The notes under the pieces were generated by a model, which was not told where the DNA came from, did no database searches, and saw only the letters and a program-made list of their open reading frames with translations. This document shows, one piece after another, positions 15,301 through 23,172 of a DNA stretch of 39,626 nt (the stretch's first letter is position 1; every line of letters begins with the position of its first letter). The translations under genes and the position numbers were made by a program. This stretch comes from UMGS687 sp964383665 (lineage in GTDB: Bacteria; Bacillota; Clostridia; Christensenellales; UBA1242), in contig CAYLHO010000005.1 in assembly GCA_964383665.1 (NCBI GenBank), positions 1 to 39,626 on the forward strand, given 5' to 3'.

Positions 15301-18300
15301 GTTACACGTTCAAAGGTTGGTTCACAGCAGCAAGCGGCGGAACTCAAATTACAGATTCAACTAAATTTACATTAACAACCGACCAAACACTCTATGCACA
15401 ATGGACGATAAGCGAATCCTATCTCCAAAAGAATTGGTTAACAACATTATCAACAGCAAATTCAAGTTATACCGGCCCTAACATTAAGACAATTCAATTT
15501 GTTAACACAGTTCCAAGCGGAAGCGGTTATGCAACTGTTTCCGTTGGAGCAACGGCAATCGACGGCGGAACAGCTTGGACTTCAGGCAGCAACGCTTTTG
15601 ATATAACTGCATATATTAAGGCAAATTCCTCCGATTCAACAAAATACGACATAATTTTCTACAGCCCTGTAACAATTTATGCGCCAACAGATTCAAGCAA
15701 GCTTTTTGGAAATTATAATTCTTCATCAACAATTTTATCTCAATTAACTTCGTTGACTTTTGGCAACTTTAATACAAGCAAAGTTACAAATATGGCATAT
15801 ATGTTCTATCAATGCGGATTAACAACTCTTGACCTTACTTCATTTAACACAAGCAGCGTTAATAATATGTATTACATGTTCTACAACTGCACCGCGCTCA
15901 CAAGTGTTAATGTTTCAAGTTTCGACACAAGTAATGTGGCAAATATGTCTTACATGTTTAGTAACGTTCAATTTACAAGCGTTAACTTGTCAAGTTTTAA
16001 TACAAGTAAAGTTACGAATATGTCATACATGTTCTCTGGCTGCAGCAAACTCACAAGTCTTGACCTTTCAAGTTTCAGCATGTCCCTTGTTACAAACACA
16101 GGGAATATGCTCTATGGCTGCTCGGCTTTAACAACAATTAAGACTCCGAAGGCAATTGGGTCTAAAGCGGTTGATTTGCCAACAAAAACTGCTTATTCTT
16201 GGAAAAACTCAAGCGGAACGGCTTACACAACAATTTCAAGTTCAAACCTTAACACAACATTGACATGGACTGCTAACTCCTACACCGTAACATTCAACGC
16301 AAACGGCGGAAGTTGTTCGACGACTTCAAAACAAGTTACCTACGACTCAACTTATGGCGATTTACCAACTGCAACAAGGACTGGTTATGCATTCAAAGGT
16401 TGGTTCACGGCAGCTTCTGGCGGAACTCAAGTTACAGCATCATCAAAGGTTGCAATAACCGCAGCGCAAACGCTTTATGCACAATGGACGGCTAACACAT
16501 ATAAAGTTAGATATTTCGACACATTCAACAACACAATCACATACACAGAGGTAACATACACCTACGACAACTCAAGCAAAACCTTCCCAACAGGATCGTT
16601 AACCTCGGGCGGCTGGACGTTCGTTTCATGGGCAACCTCGGCAACATCGTATGCAGCAACTTCTAACACTGCTGGAAAAGCTGTTAGCAACTTGACCTCC
16701 ACAAACGGAGGAATAGTCAACCTCTACTCTGTTTATAAGCGCACGGTAACCTTAACCTATGCAGCAAACGGAGGCTCTGGGTCAACAGCGGCACAAAGCG
16801 AAATTCAATATTACAACCGCGCCGGAAAAGTTTGCAACTTGCCAAGCGTAACATTACGTGCAAACTCATTCACAAGAACCGGGTACACGTTTACTGGCTG
16901 GCAAATTGGTTCAACAACCTATGCAGCTGGCGCTTCGGTTCAACTTGTTTCCGACCAAGATTCCCCAGCAAGCGTAACCGCAACGGCTCAATGGAGAGCT
17001 AATGTCTACAAGGTAACCCTTGACAACCAAAGCGCAACAAGCGCAGGAACAACTGCTTTGTGGTTTAAATTTAACACCGTTGAAAACGGATATTACTACT
17101 ACACCAACGAAGCTTGCACAACCGGGCTTGCAAACTACACAATAACAGTTCCAACAAGAACTGGCTATACTTTTGGCGGGTATTACACCTCAACAAACGG
17201 AGGCGGAACGCAATATATTAATGCAAGCGGTGGCTGCATTAACAACATGTATAAATCCGAAGCAAGAAACTTCACGCTTTATGCAAAATGGACAATTAAC
17301 ACATACACAATAACTCTTAATGCAAACGGATCGTCGTTCCTCTCAACAACAACGTTAACTCTTGCTGCATCAACAGGAAACTGGAACTATAATTCAATTT
17401 CAAGCGGAAAATTTGCTCCAGACACAAATTATGTTATAACAATTGGATCTGCAACTTTAACAGCAGGAACTGCAACAAAGTTCAACATCAGACTTTACGA
17501 CTTTACAGATAACAAAGATATTGGAACAGTTGTTGAAGGAACATTTGGTCAAAGCAACACTATAACCATAACTTCAAATTCTTCTCTTAACCCAGACCAC
17601 GACAACCGAATTATTGTTTATGCAGGTCTTACAGGTTCAACGGCAAATAATGCCGCAACCTTCAGCAACATAAGCATTGTTGTTAAGAAAACAGTAACCT
17701 ACGACTCAACCTATGGAACGCTTCCAACCCCAACAAGAACTGGTTACACATTCAAAGGTTGGTTCACAGCAGCTTCCGGCGGAACTCAAGTTACAGCATC
17801 CACAACACTTTCATCGGCCGCAAATCAAACATTGTATGCGCAATGGACCGGAAACACTTACACGATTAACTACTACAATGGTGCAACAAAGTTAGGAAGT
17901 TCAACACACACTTATGGATCATCTAAAGCCCTTTCAACTTGGAGTTCACTTGGCGGATCAATTTCAAACTACTCCTTCTACGGATGGACAACCTCAACAA
18001 GTTCAACCTCAAGAACATACACCGACGGGCAATCTGTAAGCAACTTAACAACAACTGCAGGTGGAACGATAACTCTTTATGCAATTGGTTCTGGAACTGT
18101 AACTTTAACTTACTCAACAGCACGCGGAACAGCTCCAAGTAAACAGACTGCAACAAGGTATTACAACACCAAGGGCGGAAATGTAACAAGCGTAAGCTTT
18201 ACCCTTGCAAGTGCGTTGAGTGCAACAGGATTTAGCTTTGGCGGCTGGACGATTAGCGGAACAACATATTCTGCTGGCGCAAGCTACACCAACAGCGCAA

Positions 18301-18998
18301 ACACAATAAGCATAACAGCAACGGCAAAATGGAATGCAAACTCTTACAAGCTTACATTAAATTCAACCTCCGTAACTGTTTCAAGAACATCCTCACCATA
18401 TGGAGGCGCTTCAACAGGAACACTTTCCAACGGAGCAACAATCTACTATGGAGACGTTCTTAAAGTAGTAACAAACATTGGTTATTTAACAATCAACGGT
18501 CATAATTACTCAATGTATATGGATGTTTCCATCAGTCGCCCAACTTCAGTTGGTGGATCTAATTCAACCCTTTCTTACACAAACAAAGCAACTGGCGTAA
18601 CAGTTAACAGCTCGTTAACGGTATATGGAAACATAACAGTTGATGGGTCGAGAAATCAACAGTTCAGATCCGTTTGGACAGGAAATGTCTCAACTGGTTG
18701 GATTAGAAATAATTCACAAACGATAAGCCACTCAAGCTTCAACACTCAAGCATCGGATATGATTTCAAACAGCTATGAATATCGCATAACCGGAAAATGT
18801 ACATTCGGTTCGCAAAGTAATCAATCTGCATCAGCAAGCTTCACAGAAACAAACTACTGGAGCGGAGACTTAACACACGCAAGCTGGAAAGGATCATTCT
18901 CTGCAACAATTGGAACAGATGGCGTATCATTCCATGGTAGCAGCATGGGGGCATACTATGCAAAGGGATATATCACCGAAATTAAAGTTTGGTATTAA
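12390..18998 (+). CDS. Giant BspA-like (DUF285) and InlB-repeat surface protein
   Basis: A 2,202-residue protein. Residues 8-30 are a hydrophobic signal or anchor. Two InlB-type (Listeria-Bacteroides) beta-grasp repeats follow, then three blocks that each begin with a conserved YLxKxWLxxL...PNIKxIxF unit and continue with DUF285 leucine-rich-like repeats (core xVTNMSYMFxxCxxLTSLxLSSFxT; about 3, 11 and 5 copies). InlB-type repeats ending in LYAQW or IYAKW fill most of the rest to about residue 1985. The last 215 residues (from about 18350) are a distinct beta-rich domain. No LPxTG motif, C-terminal membrane helix or cell-wall-binding domain is visible, so the N-terminus may be the only anchor. 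I chose ATG 12390 because AAGGAG lies 9 nt upstream; an ATG at 12357 has no such site. The likely role is adhesion or surface contact. Confidence 0.85.
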   Translation: MKLMSFWSKFLIALAITIFATCGVVVGVLAGQKEEFSMGGTIKYSVPSFTVEFLDYDNNVFNTQTVSYGQNATAPSSNPSKTGYTFAGWEDYTNITANRQVKSKWTVNIYTITLNNQSATTAGTAAVYYKYGTSTFYSNSGCTTTTTSITVPTRTGYTFGGYYSAENGSGTQYITAAGAFTSSFNSVVSVASNQTIYAKWIPKNSYLRKDWLSVLTTTNSNFTAPNIKTIQFVNTIPSGTGYTTVSVGATSQTGETAWTASTSGVLDLTAYVKANSSASSKYDVIFYAPGITYAPLDSSFLFCPQEIDNPLTDTFVNLTSISFGNFNTTNVTNMSGMFAYCAELTNLNLSSFNTSSVTNMLGMFAFCKELTTLDLSSFDMSEVTTAEMMLNCYDPSLEGVMVSKLRTVKTPSSISSALFVDLPELTGYLWADSDNPSTFYTTISSSNTNKTLIAVSNEAYLRKDWLTVLGSANSQYTGPNIKKIYFERTIPTGTGYTTVSVGALNKHGTSAFVAGTSGVSDVTAYIKANSSDSTKYDITFYSPTTIFAPVNSSLLFSDPNTNFTTEFDDGVDLDNALSNLSNIYFDNFRTTYTTNMSKMFLNCIFLSGPSLATFDTTNVTDMSYMFAYCISMSNLYFSDCANFKTNNVTNMAGMFLGCSNLSINLSTFNTSKVTNMSRMFKQCAKLTAYSNISNLDTTNVTDMSHMFSGCTGATGLNLSTFNTSKVTNMSHMFSGCDKLTSLTLSSFSTGSVTDMSYMFYQCSGLTSLDVSTFNTGNVTDMSHMFAMSTSEGGLLNQTLVSNIASLNLSNFNTSKVTNMAYMFCECINLTSLTLSSSFVTNNVTDMVSMFARCRTLTSLDLSSFDMSKCTGSYAVNDMFVGCSALTTIKTPKAMGSVTVDLPTPDNYAWFNSELTTTYTTLSSSNINKTLLLKRTSYTVRFNANGGTVNPASKTVTYNSTYGTLPTPVREGYTFKGWFTAASGGTQITDSTKFTLTTDQTLYAQWTISESYLQKNWLTTLSTANSSYTGPNIKTIQFVNTVPSGSGYATVSVGATAIDGGTAWTSGSNAFDITAYIKANSSDSTKYDIIFYSPVTIYAPTDSSKLFGNYNSSSTILSQLTSLTFGNFNTSKVTNMAYMFYQCGLTTLDLTSFNTSSVNNMYYMFYNCTALTSVNVSSFDTSNVANMSYMFSNVQFTSVNLSSFNTSKVTNMSYMFSGCSKLTSLDLSSFSMSLVTNTGNMLYGCSALTTIKTPKAIGSKAVDLPTKTAYSWKNSSGTAYTTISSSNLNTTLTWTANSYTVTFNANGGSCSTTSKQVTYDSTYGDLPTATRTGYAFKGWFTAASGGTQVTASSKVAITAAQTLYAQWTANTYKVRYFDTFNNTITYTEVTYTYDNSSKTFPTGSLTSGGWTFVSWATSATSYAATSNTAGKAVSNLTSTNGGIVNLYSVYKRTVTLTYAANGGSGSTAAQSEIQYYNRAGKVCNLPSVTLRANSFTRTGYTFTGWQIGSTTYAAGASVQLVSDQDSPASVTATAQWRANVYKVTLDNQSATSAGTTALWFKFNTVENGYYYYTNEACTTGLANYTITVPTRTGYTFGGYYTSTNGGGTQYINASGGCINNMYKSEARNFTLYAKWTINTYTITLNANGSSFLSTTTLTLAASTGNWNYNSISSGKFAPDTNYVITIGSATLTAGTATKFNIRLYDFTDNKDIGTVVEGTFGQSNTITITSNSSLNPDHDNRIIVYAGLTGSTANNAATFSNISIVVKKTVTYDSTYGTLPTPTRTGYTFKGWFTAASGGTQVTASTTLSSAANQTLYAQWTGNTYTINYYNGATKLGSSTHTYGSSKALSTWSSLGGSISNYSFYGWTTSTSSTSRTYTDGQSVSNLTTTAGGTITLYAIGSGTVTLTYSTARGTAPSKQTATRYYNTKGGNVTSVSFTLASALSATGFSFGGWTISGTTYSAGASYTNSANTISITATAKWNANSYKLTLNSTSVTVSRTSSPYGGASTGTLSNGATIYYGDVLKVVTNIGYLTINGHNYSMYMDVSISRPTSVGGSNSTLSYTNKATGVTVNSSLTVYGNITVDGSRNQQFRSVWTGNVSTGWIRNNSQTISHSSFNTQASDMISNSYEYRITGKCTFGSQSNQSASASFTETNYWSGDLTHASWKGSFSATIGTDGVSFHGSSMGAYYAKGYITEIKVWY
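13003..13760 (+). repeat. DUF285 block 1 of the giant protein
   Basis: Begins SYLRKDWLSVL and carries about three DUF285 units (NMSGMF, NMLGMF, TAEMML), closing with RTVKTPSS and LPELTGYLW. The lead unit recurs at the start of blocks 2 and 3. Confidence 0.75.
13765..15190 (+). repeat. DUF285 block 2 of the giant protein
   Basis: Begins AYLRKDWLTVL and carries about eleven units ending in MF (SKMF to NDMF). Neighbouring units share near-identical DNA, for example around 14494-14520 and 14572-14598, which favours gain or loss of units by recombination. Confidence 0.75.
15415..16268 (+). repeat. DUF285 block 3 of the giant protein
   Basis: Begins SYLQKNWLTTL and carries about five units. Its closing segment (16121-16162, ALTTIKTPKAIGS) is almost identical in DNA to that of block 2 (15036-15075), so whole blocks have been copied. 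Confidence 0.75.
16276..18340 (+). repeat. Run of InlB-type repeats in the giant protein
   Basis: At least six further repeats of the InlB B-repeat/Flg_new kind, with cores such as VTFNANGG, RTGYTFKGWFTAASGGTQVT and LYAQW. The copies at 15199-15405, 16276-16492 and 17695-17847 share long DNA stretches. The repeat near 17300-17847 is split by about 120 residues of different beta-rich sequence (17330-17690). Confidence 0.75.
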
Positions 18999-19015
18999 TC
19001 CTTATTCTCAACCAA

Positions 19016-19048
19016 AAAACAACTCGGAAAATTCCGGGTTGTTTTTTT
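19016..19048 (+). terminator. Terminator of the giant surface-protein gene
   Basis: CAACTCGG and CCGGGTTG pair, followed by seven or more T. Confidence 0.85.
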
Positions 19049-19105
19049 GTGGTGTTAAATGTTAAACACACATGGCGGAGAAAGGTTTTGTTTTTGGGAA
19101 AGATG

Positions 19106-19114
19106 TGGTAGAAT
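19106..19114 (+). promoter_or_regulatory. Extended -10 promoter of tatD, predicted leaderless
   Basis: TGG then TAGAAT (19109-19114) is an extended -10 element; a weak TTGTTT lies at 19088-19093. The preferred ATG at 19121 is 6 nt downstream, with no Shine-Dalgarno site. Confidence 0.6.
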
Positions 19115-19120
19115 ATGGAT

Positions 19121-19963
19121 ATGTTTATCGACATTCATTCACACATTTCCGACGAAAAGTTTAACGGCGAAATTGAAGCCGTAATTTCGCGTGCAAAAGA
19201 CGCGGGGGTTGGAAAGATTGTTTGCGTTGGGTGCAGCAAAAAGACGTCGAGACAGGCAATTGCGCTTGCAAACAGGTTCAGCAATGTTTACGCAGCAATT
19301 GGCTTCCACCCAAACAACGTTTTTGAATTTGACAACGAAGCAAAGGAAATTTTGAGAAGCGCGAAGGGAAACAAGAAAGTTGTTGCAATTGGGGAAATTG
19401 GTTTGGACTACTTTGATTTCGATCATCAGATTTCCGAAGTTAAATTGCAATTTCCTTCTCTTTCGAATTTGACGAAAGAAGAATTTATTGAAAAGCAGAA
19501 AGAGGTTTTCATCTCTCAACTTGAAATTGCCAAGGAAATTGGGCTTCCAATCATGATCCACATGCGCGAGGCAACGGGCGACACACTTCAAATTCTTGAA
19601 GAAAACAAGGGTTATGTTTCAAACGGCGGACTTCTCCACTGTTTCAGCGGGAGTTTGGAAACAACAAGGCGAGTTATTAATCTTGGAATGTATTTTTCGA
19701 TTGGGGGTTCAATAACGTTCAAAAATTCAAGGGTTATGCCGGGAGTTCTTGCGGAAATTGGGCTTGGGAATTTAACTCTTGAAACCGATTGCCCATATCT
19801 TTGCCCCGAGCCATTTCGCGGGCAAAGAAACGAGCCGAAAAACATTCCACTTATTGCAAAAAGAGTTGCGGAAATCACGCAACGCACCGTTGAGGAGGTT
19901 GAAAGGATTTCAACCGAAAACGCATATAAAGTTTTTCCGAGGTTGAAAGATGGAGAATTTTAA
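19121..19963 (+). CDS. tatD: TatD-family metal-dependent hydrolase (DNase)
   Basis: A 280-residue TIM-barrel amidohydrolase of the TatD family. It has the N-terminal FIDIHSH metal motif (H6, H8), the metal-bridging Glu in VAIGEIGLDY, metal-binding His residues in IMIHMREA and LLHCFSGS, and the catalytic Asp in LETDCPYL. The family are 3'-5' exonucleases and DNA-repair or quality-control nucleases. I start at the second ATG (19121) because the family begins MFID and because the first ATG (19115) directly abuts the -10 box. An insert of about 20 residues follows GLDYF compared with typical 256-residue members. It overlaps rsmA by 14 bp, so the two are co-transcribed. Confidence 0.9.
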   Translation: MFIDIHSHISDEKFNGEIEAVISRAKDAGVGKIVCVGCSKKTSRQAIALANRFSNVYAAIGFHPNNVFEFDNEAKEILRSAKGNKKVVAIGEIGLDYFDFDHQISEVKLQFPSLSNLTKEEFIEKQKEVFISQLEIAKEIGLPIMIHMREATGDTLQILEENKGYVSNGGLLHCFSGSLETTRRVINLGMYFSIGGSITFKNSRVMPGVLAEIGLGNLTLETDCPYLCPEPFRGQRNEPKNIPLIAKRVAEITQRTVEEVERISTENAYKVFPRLKDGEF

Positions 19964-20744
19964 GTTTAAAAAAGAGTTTGGTCAAAATTTCATTTTTGAC
20001 GGGAATTTACTTTCTGCAATTGTTTCAGATTCGGGTATAACCAAGGACGATGAAGTTTTGGAAATTGGCGCGGGCGCTGGAACATTAACCGAAAAGTTAT
20101 GTTCAAAAGCGAAGAGGGTTGTTTCTTATGAAATTGACAAAAAATTAACCGAACATCTTAACTCTCTCGAGCAAGCGCATGGAAATCTTAAAGTTGTTAT
20201 GGCAGACGCGCTTAAAACCCCAATTGAGGAAATTGAGTCCAATTTTTCGGGGAGATACAAGGTTGTTGCAAACCTGCCATATTACATAACTTCGCCAATG
20301 ATTTTTAAGTTTCTTGAGCAAACAAAGAAAGTTGATTCATTAACGGTTATGGTTCAAAAAGAGGTTGCGGAAAGGTTCAGCGCGAAGGAAAACTCGAAAG
20401 ATTATGGCGTTGCAACAATTATGATAAACCATGTTGCCGATGTTTCCTATCTTCGAACGGTTGGAAGAAAGATGTTCACGCCACCTCCAAACGTTGATTC
20501 TGCGCTAATTAAGATAACACCAAACCCAAACAAGGAACGAGCAAACAACGAAGAATTTTTTGCGAAGCTTGTTAAGGCAAGTTTTTCAATGAGGCGGAAA
20601 ACCCTTCAAAACAATCTTCTTTCAATTTCAATTCCAAAAGAAAAAACCGTTCAGGCGCTTAAAAAACTTTCAAAAAGTGAAAACGCACGCGCGGAAGAAC
20701 TTTCGATTTCAGAATTTGTTTCTCTTTCGAACATATTAGATTAA
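19950..20744 (+). CDS. rsmA: 16S rRNA dimethyladenosine transferase RsmA/KsgA
   Basis: A 264-residue SAM-dependent methyltransferase. It has the SAM-binding motif VLEIGAGAGTLTEKL (about residues 36-50), an acidic residue after strand 2 in VSYEIDKK, and the catalytic motif NLPYYITSP (about 108-116), followed by the small C-terminal helical domain. The enzyme dimethylates two adjacent adenines in helix 45 of 16S rRNA during late 30S assembly. The ATG lies inside tatD, with GAGG a few bases upstream. In many Bacillota rnmV sits between tatD and rsmA; here it is absent from the pair. Confidence 0.95.
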   Translation: MENFKFKKEFGQNFIFDGNLLSAIVSDSGITKDDEVLEIGAGAGTLTEKLCSKAKRVVSYEIDKKLTEHLNSLEQAHGNLKVVMADALKTPIEEIESNFSGRYKVVANLPYYITSPMIFKFLEQTKKVDSLTVMVQKEVAERFSAKENSKDYGVATIMINHVADVSYLRTVGRKMFTPPPNVDSALIKITPNPNKERANNEEFFAKLVKASFSMRRKTLQNNLLSISIPKEKTVQALKKLSKSENARAEELSISEFVSLSNILD

Positions 20745-20762
20745 ATTTTCAACAAAAAACAT

Positions 20763-20790
20763 CAAAAAAGCGAATCAATCGCTTTTTTTT
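20763..20790 (+). terminator. Terminator of tatD-rsmA
   Basis: AAAAAGCGA and TCGCTTTTT pair around a short loop, followed by T residues. Confidence 0.85.
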
Positions 20791-20843
20791 GCGTCCGTTT
20801 GAAGTAATTAATTCATATATAATAATTGTGTTAGGAGAAACAA

Positions 20844-21782
20844 ATGGACAACAAAACAATAATTCTTTCATCGCTTAGCGAAAACAATCAGAAAGCGGTT
20901 TTAAACCTTGAGAAAAATGTTGAGGGCTATTGCGGAAACCTAAGGTTATATAACTTCAAAGAAGAGCCAAGCGGAATTTTAACAGTTGCTTTTTTAGTTA
21001 ACAAAGAAGTTATTAAAGCCGCGCTAACGCCGTCTTCAAAAAATTTATATTCCTTTAATTTTGAATTTGAAAAAGAGATTCCTTCTTTTTCATGTGCACT
21101 TGTTTCAATTTCAAAGGGCCTTGCAACTCCACTTTTGCTTGGATCAACAGACGAAAGAATTAACCCAATCGACAAAGAGTTTGCGAAAAATTTTGATCTT
21201 TTAGACAAAACAAATTTAGGCGTTGACGAAGTTGAAAGCCGTCTTGACGAAAGCGGAATCGACTTTTCCGCCGACGAAAAAGAAGAGATTGTGAAAACAA
21301 TTGACTCAAGTTTCTCAATTGCCGATAAGTGCGCTTCATGCAGCTATCGCAACGCGTTCTATGGTTGCAACAAAAAAGGGGAATCCTGCGAGCAGGTTGA
21401 AATGTTTTGCGAACCCGAAAGTCCTCAAGTTCAAACAAGCAAAACAACTTTCTACGACGATATTAAAGGTCAACTTGCTCTTCTTTTTGAACGATACCCA
21501 GAGGACACATTTTTAACCGAGATAATTCCAAACAGCAAGTGGGTTAAGGTTGATTATGAGGACAACGGACAATATTTCGTTATTGGGCTTTTATATGAAA
21601 ACGACGAGGTTGCATATGTTTGCTATGGAATGCCGGGAGAATTTAACGTAACTCCCCCTCGCGAATTTGCGGGCTTAAGCCAATGGCTTCCTCTCGACCC
21701 GGAAAAGCCAAACGAACTTGGCTACTGGCTTATGTATCAAGATGCGGAAACAGGCGAAAACGTTGAAATTAAAATAAGTTAA
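20844..21782 (+). CDS. Unknown protein with a cysteine cluster
   Basis: A 312-residue soluble protein with AGGAG before the ATG and its own terminator. Residues 155-185 contain closely spaced cysteines (CASC, YGC, ESC, MFC), which could bind a metal or an Fe-S centre or form disulfides. The N-terminal half resembles a small beta-rich domain. The C-terminal 100 residues (FLTEIIPNSKWVKVDY, VCYGMPGEF, SQWLPLDPEKPNELGYWLMYQDAETGE) look like a compact, well-conserved module. I do not recognise a named family. It is monocistronic and lies between ribosome-related genes, but that placement alone does not show function. Confidence 0.75.
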   Translation: MDNKTIILSSLSENNQKAVLNLEKNVEGYCGNLRLYNFKEEPSGILTVAFLVNKEVIKAALTPSSKNLYSFNFEFEKEIPSFSCALVSISKGLATPLLLGSTDERINPIDKEFAKNFDLLDKTNLGVDEVESRLDESGIDFSADEKEEIVKTIDSSFSIADKCASCSYRNAFYGCNKKGESCEQVEMFCEPESPQVQTSKTTFYDDIKGQLALLFERYPEDTFLTEIIPNSKWVKVDYEDNGQYFVIGLLYENDEVAYVCYGMPGEFNVTPPREFAGLSQWLPLDPEKPNELGYWLMYQDAETGENVEIKIS

Positions 21783-21812
21783 AAAAACCAAGCATTTTTG
21801 CTTGGCTTTTTT
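21781..21812. terminator. Bidirectional terminator before rsfS
   Basis: CCAAGC and GCTTGG pair with A and T runs on either side, between convergent genes. It overlaps the last codon of rsfS. Confidence 0.85.
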
Positions 21813-22176
21813 ATTCAGCTTTTTTTCTTCTTTTTTTAATTGGTTCATAGGCCCTGTTTTTTGAATTTCCCCAAAGTTTTTCAAGGTTATAATATTTTCT
21901 TGAATCTTCGGTGAAAATTTCAATGAGAACGTCACCAAGGTCAAGGATAATCCACTCTCCCGGGAACTCCCCTTCAATTTCTGCTTTAATTCCTTTTTCA
22001 GCAAATTCATTTTGGAGATCAACAGCAACTTGACGCGAAAACTTTTCGTTTGGGGAAGTTGCCAAAACTATATACTTAACAAGTTCACTTTTAAATTTCA
22101 AATCGAAAGCTTCAACATTTTTTAATTTTTTGCTTTCAAGAAGAGTTGCAAGCTCTTTAACATTTTCATTTTCCAT
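21811..22176 (-). CDS. rsfS: Ribosomal silencing factor RsfS
   Basis: A 121-residue protein of the RsfS/YbeB/Iojap family. The diagnostic C-terminal motif WIILDLGDVLIEIFTEDSR followed by YYNLEKLW is present, and so is the helical start with LATLLESKKLKNVEAFDL. RsfS binds uL14 on the 50S subunit and blocks joining to 30S in stationary phase or starvation. In many Bacillota it sits next to nadD and the yqeK HD gene; here it is alone. The ATG at 22176 is 6 nt from its -10 box, with no Shine-Dalgarno site. Confidence 0.95.
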   Translation of the reverse strand: MENENVKELATLLESKKLKNVEAFDLKFKSELVKYIVLATSPNEKFSRQVAVDLQNEFAEKGIKAEIEGEFPGEWIILDLGDVLIEIFTEDSRKYYNLEKLWGNSKNRAYEPIKKRRKKAE

Positions 22177-22182
22177 AATTAA

Positions 22183-22211
22183 ATTTTATTCTAAACAACA
22201 TTAATTGTCAA
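22183..22211 (-). promoter_or_regulatory. rsfS promoter, predicted leaderless
   Basis: On the minus strand TTGACA (22206-22211), 17-bp spacer, TAAAAT (22183-22188), then TTAATT and the ATG. The -35 and spacing are consensus, so the missing leader is unlikely to be a misread. Confidence 0.75.
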
Positions 22212-22292
22212 ATATATTTAATAATTTATGCAAAAATTACATTAAATATTAATTAATTGATTATATAACTTATTTTTGTCAATAATTAATTC

Positions 22293-23117
22293 GTGATATT
22301 AAAGTTTTTTAACATACTGTTTCGAATTGTTTTAATTTTTTTAATTTGTTTTGTTTGGGCAAGATATTTCGTTCAAAGTCTTTCGCTTGCTTTGGTTTAC
22401 ACCGCAATTTTAACGCTTTCAATTGAACTTTTAATTCATATTTTTCTTGAAAGAAAGCAGCGAAAATTCAAACTAAAAAAAGAAGAACAATCGCTTGCCG
22501 AAAAAATTACAGCAAATTTTATCTACTCCCCCGAAAAAGCACTTTCCTATTTCTATAACCTTGGAAAAATTAACTACAGTGCAACAAAACATTCAAAGTT
22601 TGTTGTTCTTAAAAGAAAAAGTGAGATTGACGAACTTGGAAGCGAGGAGAAAACAATAATTTTCCCTTTCTATTCCTTTTCGCCTTTTTCCGCTCAAAAT
22701 CTTGTTGAGGTTTTAAGCAAAGTTAAAAAAGTTGAGGCGAACAAAATTGTTGTTTGCTCTAACAAAATTTCGGAAGATGCAAAACTTGAAGCAAAAAAAT
22801 TTCAAGATGTTAAAGTTGTTTTGCTGGGTTCAAACGATGTGTTTTTAAAACTTATCAAAAAAAACAACTTCTATCCAAAAGATCTTAAAGAAATTTCAAC
22901 CGAGAACAAACTGGGTTTCAAAGGTTTTATTAAGCTTGCATTCTCCAGGCAACGCGGAAAGGGATATCTCCTTGGCGCTTTGGTTTTGCTTTTTTCAAGT
23001 TTTATTGTTAAAACCAACATCTATTATGTAATTTTTTCGTCGTTACTTTTGATTTTTGCGTTTGTTTGCTTGTTTATTTCCCCAAGAAAAAATATTTCCG
23101 ACGAGGAAATTATTTAA
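22293..23117 (+). CDS. Membrane protein with a possible nuclease-like cytoplasmic domain
   Basis: A 274-residue protein with two N-terminal helices (about residues 5-23 and 28-50), a cytoplasmic domain (about 55-210) and two C-terminal helices (about 226-260). The middle domain ends in KIVVCSNKISEDAKLEAKKF, then VKVVLLGSNDVFLKLIKK, a pattern like the end of Mrr/restriction-endonuclease-like folds, but I see no confident catalytic D-ExK set, so it may be inactive or unrelated. The start is GTG at 22293 without a ribosome site; an AATAAT box lies 6 nt upstream with TTGATT 18 bp before it. MscL follows with its own promoter. Confidence 0.65.
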   Translation: MILKFFNILFRIVLIFLICFVWARYFVQSLSLALVYTAILTLSIELLIHIFLERKQRKFKLKKEEQSLAEKITANFIYSPEKALSYFYNLGKINYSATKHSKFVVLKRKSEIDELGSEEKTIIFPFYSFSPFSAQNLVEVLSKVKKVEANKIVVCSNKISEDAKLEAKKFQDVKVVLLGSNDVFLKLIKKNNFYPKDLKEISTENKLGFKGFIKLAFSRQRGKGYLLGALVLLFSSFIVKTNIYYVIFSSLLLIFAFVCLFISPRKNISDEEII

Positions 23118-23123
23118 TTCTCT

Positions 23124-23151
23124 TTGACATGAATTTCTTTTGTGATAAAAT
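23124..23151 (+). promoter_or_regulatory. mscL promoter
   Basis: TTGACA (23124-23129), 16-bp spacer, TAAAAT (23146-23151). The leader of about 15 nt contains AAAGGAG. Confidence 0.75.
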
Positions 23152-23172
23152 TTAGTTGCAAAGGAGAAAAAT

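Noticed and set aside
13003..16268. Regularly spaced repeats resembling a CRISPR array
   Set aside because: The repeats are in frame within one long coding sequence, vary by codon, and are DUF285 units; no cas genes are near.
12390..18998. Mycoplasma-type genetic code suggested by the DUF285 repeats
   Set aside because: The sigH-like gene ends on TGA, and tryptophan codons throughout are TGG, so the standard bacterial code applies.
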